The notes under the pieces are model-generated. The model saw nothing but the letters and a program-made list of their open reading frames with translations, did no database searches and was not told the DNA's origin. From Cordilura impudica (taxonomy: Eukaryota; Arthropoda; Insecta; Diptera; Scathophagidae), in contig OY821520.1 in the NCBI GenBank assembly GCA_963682025.1, positions 86,349,465 through 86,413,464 on the forward strand: 64,000 nt of DNA, read 5' to 3'. Both the position numbers and the translations under genes were made by a program. This document shows, piece by piece, positions 55,071-64,000 of the stretch; the stretch's first letter is position 1, and every line of letters starts with the position of its first letter.

Positions 55071-55286
55071 ATTTTAAGTTCAAAGCCAATAGTTGAGTGG
55101 TGCCAGATCTAATTTGGAAAATCCATGTTCTTCTCATGGGCAGCTTCATGTACCTCCAGGGCAGGAACGCCGAAAAATCTGATAATTGTTGTACCGAATT
55201 AAAAAAAAACAAAAACCATTTTATATCAGCAAGTATCAAAATAAATGAATCTATGGGTGTAGCGAAGCACACCGGGTTACATCTTG

Positions 55287-56836
55287 TATTTATATAAAGT
55301 CACTAATACTTTAAATTAAAAATTAAAAAAAAAAATTACTGTCCATCAAAAGACATTAAAAAAATCTTGTCCTCTTCCGTAGTCCAAAACCAACCCTACA
55401 CTTTCCGCCCGTGTGCACCAGAACAGTTTCTCTGACCCAAGGTTAGAATACAAAAGTTTTCCAGTATGTCGTTAGGGTATAATGAATTTGCCCTGATGTT
55501 TATAACTACCACAAATATTGTATCTATACCCATCTATTATTATACGGATCGACTCAAAATCACTTTCTGAGTTGATTTAACGATGTCCGTCCATTCGCGT
55601 GTTTGTTATGAATACAAAAGTGTTAAGACATTATGCGCTTAACTGTTAAATTATATTAACGGTAAAATCTTTTTTATTTTGACAGGTACATTTACATTGG
55701 TATTTTTCAAAAATATTAATAGTGGGAACAGGAGTTATATAGCTTAAATGCCTAACTAAATGGGGGAAAAAAAATTAAATAACAGGTAAATGGTAAAATA
55801 CTATTGCGACACATCCTTTTAAGATATGAGCAGGTATGCTTCACCTTTTAAAAGGAGTTAGGGTTTGAGTTTTTTGTGCTTCAAAAAGTGATAATAATTC
55901 AAGAATGTAATTCAAGAAAAAAAAAATATATATCTATATCTAAATATCAGCTAGGCCTCTTAATTGATCAACCAAAACAAGGAAAAGGAAACTGAAATGA
56001 TGGGAATACTGCAAGGAATTTTTTTCCGATCCAGAAACTGCAGCATCTATCGCAGGTGTAGATCATGATTAACTTCTAGAAGATGAAAATCAAGGCTGTT
56101 TAGAAAAAATATTTACTAAAATTGTTTGATTTAATTTATGTATTTTATAAATTTACAATAAAAATTTATATAGAAATATTTAAAAAGACAGTAAAAAAAT
56201 TTTTAACTAAAGTGAAAACATACGACTTTTTCATTGAAATTTCTCTATCTTCAACCAATATCAGGTAACTTTTAAGTTCGCTGTTTAATAAATTATATTT
56301 TAACTCGGACTCTTAAACAAAAACAACATTTGAAACTTGTGAACATTAGGACTATAAAGTTTACGTGGGCCAAAGTTTAGCATTTTCTGACAAAATATAA
56401 CTTACAAAATTTTTTTGTTTGTTAGATTTATAGTCATTTTTCAGACATATTGCAATTACTACTGTAATTAATATGCAATTTTTAATTTTGTTTAAATGGT
56501 GCGTGGTAAAGAAGAAGAAAGCATACATTTCAAAAATTCATAACTGCACTGTATTCTTAATCGGACCGGTTTCTGGCATTTCAGCCTTCATCAGCGATTT
56601 ATTGAACATTGTGATAATTGTTATGTTTTAATTGAATAGGTTGTTTCTATATGAAAATTTTTTCTACTTAGGGCGGCCGTGAGGTTTTGAACCGTGAACC
56701 TTTCACATACACTCGTACTTGCACTTTTTGCAAAATTTTTAAAAAATAATAGTTGTAAAATTGACTAATAAAATCAGACAAAAAAAACTTTTTTAACCTT
56801 TTAACACTTCACTTTTATACTAAAATTCAACCAAAA
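55287..56836. other. AT-rich interval with a mini-me scrap and a possible exon scrap
   Basis: 55474-55600 is a mini-me fragment (GGGTATAATGA...TTTAACGATGTCCGTCC). Around 56015-56075 a frame reads FFSDPETAASIAGVDHD before a stop; not recognised. The remainder shows nothing supported. Confidence 0.45.
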
Positions 56837-57570
56837 ACAAGTAAGAAATTATAGTCGGTCTAGACTGACTATACGATACCCTATACAATGGTTTTGAGAC
56901 CCTTTCTCTTTGGTCCAACCATTTCGATATAGAAAATAAGCATAAACCAAATTTGAGTGGCATTATTATTAATTTTTTTGGCTGCAGATATGATAAAGTT
57001 CAAATCGGATCCCATATTTATATGGGACCAGAACGAAAAATGGACCGATCCTGACCATATTTGGGAAAGTCACTTATATTTAAAAAAATATATACAAACA
57101 AAATTTGAGAAAAATCTGTGCAATATTGTTGTTTTTTGATATATTTAAGTGACGATCGGGAAGCCTATGACTAAGAATTGTCCTATAGGGACTATTTTTG
57201 GACTACTAATTAATGGATATAATAAACACATATAAACCCAATTTGACTGAGATCGTTATGATAATGGTGATTTGTATGGGGACTAGGTCTGAGCATGGAC
57301 CAATTTTCACCAATTTCAACAGCGTTCATTATAAGGCCGATAAAAGCTTACGTGTCAAATTTCATCAAAATATATACATATTTCCGACCTACAGGTTGAT
57401 TATGAGGTTTACATGGACACATAGACGGACGGACGGACGGACGGACGGACATTGTTAAATCAACTCAGAAAGTGATTATGATTCGATCGGTATAATTAAA
57501 GATGGGTCTAGGTCAAATATGTTTGGTAGTTACAAACAGCAGCGCAAAGTCATTATACCCAAACCACATA
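56837..57570 (+). mobile_element. mini-me/DINE-1-like copy J
   Basis: Plus strand, diverged, with seven or so GGAC units near 57424-57450; the final GTGGTATAGGG palindrome is lost after ACCACATA. Confidence 0.88.
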
Positions 57571-58224
57571 ACTTTTTTTTATTATTGGTCGATATATAGC
57601 AAAAATTAAAAACTTAAGTCTCACCTACCAAAAAAAAATATCAAAATTCCCATCCAATCAAAAGTTGTAGATTTTTACCGCCTTCTCGTGAAATGGTCCA
57701 CTGTACGGTGTATTCAAAATTTTGAAAATTTAAAATTGATTTACCCAACCAGGCCTACAACTTCCCTAGGTCATGTAAAAAGTATGTTGAATTTCTTTTA
57801 AATTTTGAAACACAGTGTTATTGTTACCCAGCAGTAATTGTTGATGAAATAAAATATATATTAACTTGGTAATTAATTTATTTTTAAATAATACAGGGTT
57901 CAAACGAAAATTTCAATTTTGCTACAAAATAAAAAAATCTTTACGTTATTCACTACAACACACTAAGCCTCACGTTCTTTCCAAACTTCAATTCGGGAAT
58001 GGCCTTGAAAGTGCCCAATGATTTGCCTAAATCGATTCGAAGCTTAATTAAATAGCCTTAAGTTTTATGGTGCTAAAGCAGTTGGATATCATGGTTGGTG
58101 GAACGACGGCGGAACATCATGGTACAAAACCAAAAGTTGTCTAAGAATGGTTTCTCGCTAACATCGCATAACAGTCAAATAATATTTTTTGGTCTGGCGA
58201 AAGAAACTCGTATTGAATCACAAC
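57571..58224. other. AT-rich interval, nothing recognised
   Basis: No supported ORF or repeat family. Confidence 0.4.
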
Positions 58225-58560
58225 ATAAATGTCATACATTTTGATGAAATTTGGTATAAAAGCTTTTGATGGTCATAGGGTGACCCGTATTGAAATTGGT
58301 GAATATCGGTGTTTGTACAGACTTATACCCCCATACGTATAATCCTTATGAGATAGAGTTCAATTTCCATAAGTTTCAGATTTATATATAGGTATTGGTC
58401 AAATAGAGAGATCTTTCTTGTTTTGGTTTGTATATATTTTTGCGAAAAATAGACGACTTTACTAGATATGGTCATGAGTGGGCTATTTTTTGACCCAGTC
58501 CCTATACTGAAACAACTTCCCATATGATCTTTTCCACATTTGCTGTTAACTAATTTTAAA
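58225..58560 (-). mobile_element. mini-me/DINE-1-like copy K (middle fragment, old)
   Basis: Blocks GATGAAATTTGGTATAAAAGC, ATTGAAATTGGTGA and the CCCCATA region are recognisable; both ends and the microsatellite are missing. Confidence 0.7.
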
Positions 58561-58599
58561 ACCTTTTTTTTTGTATTTCTCTTTCTGAATGTACAATAT

Positions 58600-59165
58600 G
58601 TCGAGAGTGTTATGTCAAAATTTCAATTAAATCGGAGCAAAACTTAAGAAGATAATACGTTTCCAGCGACCGGCCTCATATGGTATATCGTATATAAATC
58701 AGTTTTTCTCGCAAATAAATGTTCGAAGCCCGTGAACATCGTAACTCAAAATCTACTTGACCGATTCTTTTGAAATTTTACATACTATATCTACACATAA
58801 ATCGTCAGGTAACCAAGAGCTTTTTGTTATTTTCCATTTTCATCCCCATTTTTTAACAATAAATGGAGTTTTTCACTTCAAAATGCTGCCAAAAATGAAA
58901 GAATAAAAAATATAAAAAAAACTCTTCGTGATTACCTGGGGAAACATGTCGCCTGCGCATTTCGATGTTTTTATTTCACATGATCCGGTAAAAAGTTATG
59001 ATGTTCACCGTAAAACAACAACGCGTCGGGAGATTCGCTGTCACAGTCTTATTTACTAAAATTTTTATTTGCAAATTTTTTCAAAGATTCTTCAAATGTT
59101 ATGCTATAATGTATATATGAAATAAATAATCCAGCATTATTCATATATTAAAAAAATACGACTTT
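58600..59165 (+). repeat. Repeat R58, intact copy
   Basis: Reference copy for the split copy around piggyBac-1. It also includes CGAAGCCCGTGAACATCGTAAC and TTTGAAATTTTACATACTAT, which are absent from the split copy. Class unknown, non-coding. Confidence 0.7.
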
Positions 59166-59405
59166 TTAATTTAAACCTTATCCCCTTAATAGAAACACCA
59201 CCAAATTTTGGTTCATGCTTATGACATAAGCAATGTTGGACCGAAGGCCCTTTCTCTAAACTCATAATTTCCTTACTTAAACAATCTAATGGTTTTCAGT
59301 TTGAATTATTTAGGAGAAATTAAGAATGTAATTTTTATGAATTTTTAATGGAACAGTTTCCTTTTTATTATTTTTCTTTTAAGAGTAGCTTATTTGAGCT
59401 TATTA

Positions 59406-59811
59406 CTACTTCCAAGACCACCCGCCATAACCGCCGCTATATCCACCGCCATAACCGCCGCTGTATCCACCGCCATAACCGCCGCTATAACCACCGCCAT
59501 AACCGCCGCCTCCGGAAGAAATAACTTTAATAACTTTGGTACTGCCACCGCCATATCCTCCTCCATAACCACCGCCTCCATAACCGCCGCCTCCATAACC
59601 GCCACCATATCCGCCACCACCACCATAGCCTCCACCACCACCATATCCGCCACCACCACCATAGCCTCCACCACCTTTCAAAAATCCAGCGCTTACTGAG
59701 GCAACAACGCAGGTTACAGCCAATAGTGCGACAAAAACCTACAAGAAAAAATCCAACAAAAATTACTTTATTCACTCAGAATCACTACACTGCTTCCAGA
59801 CTTACTTTCAT
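59406..59811 (-). CDS. Glycine-rich secreted (cuticle-like) protein 3
   Basis: Exon 1 ATG AAA (59806-59811), a 67-base intron (GTAAGT to CTTGTAG), exon 2 59738-59406 ending TAG (the paralogues end TAA). 112 residues, the shortest. The signal peptide is MKVFVALLAVTCVVASVSA. The first Gly block is GGGGYGGGGGY repeats, then TKVIKVISSGGG, then GGYSGGYGGG repeats, ending GGWSWK. The signal peptide and the VIKVIS core are conserved with genes 1 and 2, while the repeat number varies, as expected if slippage drives length. Poly(A) signal at 59364-59369. Confidence 0.93.
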
Positions 59812-59868
59812 TGTGATTCAAGTTTTGTGTTAAACTCAAAACTAAATTGACTATGAATACTCCATGAT

Positions 59869-59877
59869 CTTTATATA
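59869..59877 (-). promoter_or_regulatory. TATA box of Gly-rich gene 3
   Basis: Minus-strand TATATAAAG, 58 bases upstream of the start codon. Confidence 0.8.
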
Positions 59878-59879
59878 CA

Positions 59880-60360
59880 TTCGCGGAGTATTCAAAACGC
59901 TTCTGTTTTGTTTTCCTCCCTAAATTTTAGGAAACAACCATCATCTTCTGAAACCCTCCTTCAACGTCTTCTCCACTAAAAGTTGCGATTATAACAAGTT
60001 TTTTGTTATTAAAGCAAAGTTTACATCATTTGTCATTGAAATGGGTTTAAAAGGAAACAAAAATTAACGAGCATTAACTTGTTAGTTTAAAGTAGTTATT
60101 TACATCTTTTTAATACTAATTAAAATTAAATGAAAACAAAGACATGCAGTTTAGCAATGGTTGTAACATATTAGAAAGTGTGCAAAACAATAAGTGGGTG
60201 TTATTTGCGGTATATTTTTAGGCGGATTATATTAAAGTACACCTATATTGCTATATAAAGTTCAGTCATTACTGACCTTCTAATTACATGCATGTGTAAC
60301 TCTGTTCATATATTTTGTATTTATGCGTAAATTGTACGGAAATTCGATTGTTTTAGTGTA
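59880..60360. repeat. Upstream duplicated block of Gly-rich gene 3
   Basis: Homologous to the blocks upstream of genes 1 and 2. Here the block is uninterrupted through to TGTACGGAAATTCGATTG, whereas gene 2 has a Helitron fragment at the equivalent of about 60255. Confidence 0.75.
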
Positions 60361-60379
60361 AGCAAATATCAAGGCCGCA

Positions 60380-60640
60380 GAAAAGTACAATCACAAAAAC
60401 GCAAAATCGAAAAAATAATATATTGCAAAATCGGACAAAACATAAAATTGCAAAAACGTTAAATTTAAAAAAACGTCAAAACTTCGAAAATCAAAATCCG
60501 AAAAGCGCGTATTCTCAAAGTGTCAAAACCACGAAACCACAAAACGCAAAAGCAAAAAACCTAATATCGCTAAAACGTAAAAATGTAAAATCGCATATTC
60601 GTTAAAACTCAAAATGGATTAAATTTTGCAATTTAAAAAT
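60380..60640. repeat. Degenerate CGCAAAATCG simple sequence
   Basis: Loose AAAATCGCAAAAACG words. Frames through it are Lys/Asn-rich and unconvincing. Confidence 0.5.
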
Positions 60641-60689
60641 GTCCAGACCAAAAAAGCATCGATCATATTTTGAAAATTAAGCATCGCAC

Positions 60690-60905
60690 TTATTTTGAGA
60701 AGGCGGCCAAAAATAATTTTTTTTATGTTCCCGATTTTAAAGTAGTATCACTCATTTGAAATCAGATACCAGTGAACACCGGGAGCCAAATAAATACAAC
60801 TCTATTTCCACAATATCACCGCAAATAAGGGATTCAAGTGGACTGTCCCAGTATTTTGCTAAGATTGAAAATTTCTTAGTAAATTTTATTTTCAAATAAC
60901 TATAG
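60690..60905 (+). repeat. Repeat U2, copy 2
   Basis: See 46436-46640. Here it is not followed by U1. Confidence 0.75.
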
Positions 60906-61073
60906 CTGTATTGTTTTAAAGGATTTTAAGACCAAGTAAATTTTATATAATTACATAATTTATAAGCTATTTGTTCGAAAGAAATGAAGTGTTGTGTCCT
61001 TTCGAAATTTTTATACTTTTTTACGTCTAAATTGCACGAAAATCAACTACTTAATAGAGAAAAAACAAGTAAG

Positions 61074-61735
61074 AAAATTATAATTGGTCTAGATTGACTA
61101 CACGATACCCTATCTATTACGTCCAACTAATTAGATATAGAAAATAAGTGTTAACTAAATTTATTGTTATTAATTCTTTTGCCTTCGCATATCGAAAAAT
61201 TCATATCGGATCCTTTACTTTTCTATGAGGACTAGGTCCCAAAATGGACCGATCCTGACCTTATTTGGTAAATTCACTTCTTTTTTTGCAAGAACATATA
61301 CATACCAAATTAGTGAAAAATCTGTGCAATATTTTTATTTTTGATACGTTTAAGTGATTACGACTAAGTATGGTTCTGTAGGTCTTATTTTTGGACTACT
61401 CGTAAATGGATGCAATGAAAATACAAACCCCATGACTGACACCTGTATGATAATTTGGATATTATGGCAATTTAAATCGATCTCAAAGGGGTCATTTGTA
61501 TGGGCTCTAAACACGAACCGATTTTCACCAATCTCAATAGCGTTCCTCTTGTGCCCATTTTGCGACCTGTAGTTTGAATGCAGGGTTTACATGTGTACAG
61601 AGACGGACATCGCTACATCAACTCAGAAAGTGATTCTTAGTCGACCGATATAATAAAAGAAGGGTCTAGGTCAAATATTGTTGGTAGTTATAAACACCAG
61701 CTCAAAGACTTTATATCCTGACCATATAGTGGTCT
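61074..61735 (+). mobile_element. mini-me/DINE-1-like copy L (old, microsatellite lost)
   Basis: Starts ACAAGTAAGAAAATTATAAT and keeps most blocks, but the microsatellite is reduced to a single GAGACGGACAT and the end reads ACCATATAGTGGTCTTG. It is the most diverged copy with near full length. Confidence 0.85.
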
Positions 61736-62087
61736 TGCATTTTTTTGTAGACTGTACACCATTTTCAGGTCCTCGCTTGAATCGGAATATATTTCTACAA
61801 AAGTTTTTGAAAAAAATATTCCGCACAGTTCTTTGTCGAAGTAAAATCTAACGGCAAAACTTTTTATCAATCGGCTTCTTTAGAGATGGCTGCTATAACT
61901 TTTGCCGGCCCCGGACAGATACTATCTGGACATTTTTAGGAATTTTATTAGCTTGATTATATACAACATCGATCGTGCATATGCATTGTTTCTTTGCATG
62001 TTTTTATAGTGACAGAAAAATAGAACTGTAGAACTGACGCGATTTTTTATATATAAAAAAACGTTGAGACATAAATAAATGAATAAA
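61736..62087. other. AT-rich interval, nothing recognised
   Basis: No supported ORF. Confidence 0.4.
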
Positions 62088-62414
62088 TCTATAATATTAA
62101 TAGGCTAGGCTATTTCTTGTGACCGATGTTTTGTTCTACTGTTTTTTTCTTTCTAGCTGTTTTCTAGGTTTACAGATTTTTAAATTTTTTCCTTCATTTT
62201 GAGTAAATTGCATTTAAAGTTGCTACTAACACATACATAAAATTATACATATGCTATTTGTGTGTTTATTAAATTTGGTAATGTGTTTGTTAATGAGTTT
62301 ATTATCTTCATTCACAATAATAATAAACCATAAAAGTGTTGGTTTGTGAACTGGCTAAGTTGAAAACAAAGTTGCCTAGAAACCGCTCGAATTTCGAGCG
62401 CTGGAATCTGCTAG
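62088..62414 (+). mobile_element. Short Helitron-like element H1, copy 3 (327 bp, complete)
   Basis: Starts TCTATAATATTAATAGG after A and ends with the perfect hairpin CGCTCGA-ATT-TCGAGCG (62384-62400), ten bases, and CTAG followed by T. Insertion between A and T, hairpin position and CTAG end are all textbook Helitron features. No ORF. Confidence 0.92.
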
Positions 62415-62604
62415 TAAATAAATAAAACCACTGTACTCAGTAATGAAATATAATTTTGAAGATATGTATATGCCATCAACAGTTCATAAAATTTTGTATC
62501 ATGGCACTGTGGTCAATTTTTGGGCTTTGCTTTACTAAAAACTGTGTCATTGTTTCTAAATGAATCTTTCTGAGCTTTCGAATTTATATTCATGAATATA
62601 TGTA

Positions 62605-63367
62605 CCATGTACAAATAAAGTATTCGACAAACTGCTTCTTTTTGATAATCATGAAGAATATGTTAAAATATTCTACAAAATGAAAAATATAAAAATGCAG
62701 ATTATAAGCTTAAAGTGTTAACTCTTTATTTATGAAACAAAAAATACAACAAAAAGCAATATTCTGAAAAAGAAAATACAAAAACAAAAAATTGTAATAT
62801 TTCACCGCAAAAAACTATTCGACAACGTTGCTCTGGTTGTGATTAACGGGAAAAATGTTTTTTTATATTTCTCTATGATGTAGTGAATACTTGTTCTAGA
62901 TCTTTCAACAATTTCTGTTATGTCTTGTTCCGTTATTCCCTTTTTAAAATGTGTAATTATTATTTCTTTAACATCTAAAGAAATCTCTGCACCCTTTCGA
63001 CCCATGTTAACAACTAAATCAATAAATGAAATTAAGACTTTAAAAAATATTGGTAATAATTATTACTAATTATTAACGGGAAAAGTACCGCTTCAATATA
63101 AATTTCAAAGAAGCGGTAGTTTTCCCGTTAGTCACAATCAGAACAACGTTGTCAAATAGTTTTTATGCGTTGAAATATTACATGTTTTTGTTTTTGTATT
63201 TTTTTTTTCTTCAGAATATTGTTTTTTGTTGTATTTTTTGTTTCATAAATAAAGAGATAACACTTTAAGCTTATAATCTGCATTTTTATATTTTTCGTTT
63301 TGTAGAATTTTTTTTTAACATGATTATGAAAAACAATCAGTTTGTCGAATACTTTATTTGACCGCTG
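62605..63367. mobile_element. Tc1/mariner element with long TIRs, internally deleted
   Basis: TA flanks (62603-62604 and 63368-63369). Inverted ends of about 240 bp: (A/T)CAAATAAAGTATTCGACAAA at the left, and its inverse at the right next to CAGCGGTC. Inside is the transposase N-terminus at 62802-63005. A second hairpin, AACGGGAAAAGTACCGCTTC against its inverse, lies at 63075-63131. Confidence 0.88.
62802..63005 (-). pseudogene. Tc1/mariner transposase N-terminal HTH fragment
   Basis: 67 codons beginning MGRKGAEISLDVKEIII and containing GITEQDITEIVERSRTSIHY, a helix-turn-helix of the type that opens Tc1/mariner transposases. The frame then enters the TIR; the catalytic domain is deleted. If made, the product could bind the TIR but not cut. 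Confidence 0.8.
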
Positions 63368-63369
63368 TA

Positions 63370-64000
63370 TATGTAAAACTCTGACAAAAGTTCAAGTTTC
63401 TATCTAAATTATTTTTTATCGATTTTTTGTTTGTTTGTTTTTACCAAAAAATTTAAATGTGTAAAGCATTCACTTCGAATTTCATTGAATATATTCCTAA
63501 TAGCTAAATATTGAATAAAAAAAAATACAAATAGTTCTTGTTTTTGAGTTTTATTAATCCCACTTATCTTCTGAACTTAAGATTTATTGTTTTTGTCGAT
63601 GTTGTGTGCGCGTTTACTTTTTGTAAAGTCATTGTCATATTAGCAATGTTTTCTATATACAATGCTAAAAAAGTTGTTATATATTTTGAGAATGGCATTT
63701 AGAAATAGCAAATTATTGTGCAATAACCCAATTTTATTTGTGTATTTTGTAAATATGTTGTTGGGTTTATGTGTTTTCTCACATATATGATGTTTTAAGG
63801 TATACATTATATACTTAAGTTTCAACTTCAGAGTATAAACTCTGCCTGAACATGGTTGATACAAAATTAATTTTTTTTAATTTAATGATCCCTTCATTAA
63901 ATTAACCGTATATCTTCCTATCTTGGTGTAAAAAAATATATTTCTTTTTTCAAAATCTATGAAACTGTTAAAGCTTGGTTACCAATTTCTTTTGAATTTT
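63370..64000. other. AT-rich interval to window end, nothing recognised
   Basis: No supported ORF, repeat family or RNA gene. Confidence 0.4.

Larger units (their letters stand above)
53849..55286 (+). mobile_element. Non-autonomous Helitron H2 with satellite-like array
   Basis: The 5' end TCTATACTAATATAATAAAG follows an A; (GTTT)n comes next. The 3' end has a hairpin GGTGT-AGCGAAGC-ACACC (55256-55273), then nine bases and CTTG (a change from CTAG) followed by T. Between them are the 142-bp array (54000-54880) and a short AAAATCGCC-type series (54935-55070). No ORF. Confidence 0.8.

Noticed and set aside
60423..60605. Lys/Asn-rich 60-codon frame
   Set aside because: Low-complexity CGCAAAATCG simple sequence.
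1..64000. LTR retrotransposon or endogenous virus
   Set aside because: No paired LTRs, primer binding site, gag, protease, integrase or envelope-like frame was found; every reverse transcriptase here is of the LINE type.
1..64000. tRNA, rRNA or other structured RNA genes
   Set aside because: No sequence with the expected boxes or cloverleaf was noticed on either strand.

Overview
This window looks like heterochromatin-like, transposon-rich DNA from a higher fly (Diptera, Cyclorrhapha, plausibly a calyptrate). That is inferred from high A+T, many copies of a GTCY-microsatellite element of the mini-me/DINE-1 type described in Diptera, Jockey- and I-clade LINEs, and a family of fly-like glycine-rich secreted protein genes with a 6-base first coding exon. 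No prokaryotic or viral organisation, tRNA, rRNA or CRISPR array was seen. One 200-base run of N (45506-45705) is an assembly gap.

The only clear host genes are three minus-strand paralogues for small glycine-rich secreted (cuticle-like) proteins at 7141-7609, 37659-38200 and 59406-59811. Each has the same two-exon structure, a matching TATA box and a shared flanking block, so they are a dispersed tandem gene family now separated by about 30 and 21 kb of inserted repeats.

Layout. 1-5.9 kb: a very large inverted repeat whose arms carry a broken Jockey/CR1-like LINE, itself carrying a MITE. 5.9-8.1 kb: a mini-me copy, then Gly-rich gene 1. 8.5-20.5 kb: three piggyBac-type elements (two of one family in opposite orientation, one of a second family) and a dead Jockey element with a piggyBac inside it. 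21-28.2 kb: Helitron remnants, one split by a Jockey/CR1-like LINE, plus an unclassified 1.2 kb repeat. 28.3-33.0 kb: a self-contained DNA transposon with terminal inverted repeats and a long DDE-like ORF that I cannot place in a named superfamily, split by two nested mini-me copies. 33-37 kb: mini-me, a gene-like multi-exon remnant and a Tc1 element. 37.5-42.4 kb: Gly-rich gene 2, satellite-like tandem repeats, a Helitron end carrying a TIR element with CpG-rich repeats. 42.4-53.8 kb: two copies of one LINE family, a second MITE copy, a short Helitron-like element, the gap, the unclassified repeat, then a 5'-truncated I-clade LINE with RT and RNase H. 53.8-55.3 kb: a non-autonomous Helitron built around about seven 142-bp repeats. 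55.3-64 kb: mini-me copies, Gly-rich gene 3, a 327-bp Helitron-like element and an internally deleted Tc1/mariner element.

Most transposon ORFs are broken. The main value of the window is its nested insertions: several can be virtually undone, either because the interrupted reading frame rejoins exactly or because an uninterrupted copy of the target lies elsewhere in the window. This fixes ends and target sites for mini-me, the MITE, the LINE inside the Helitron and the Tc1 element.
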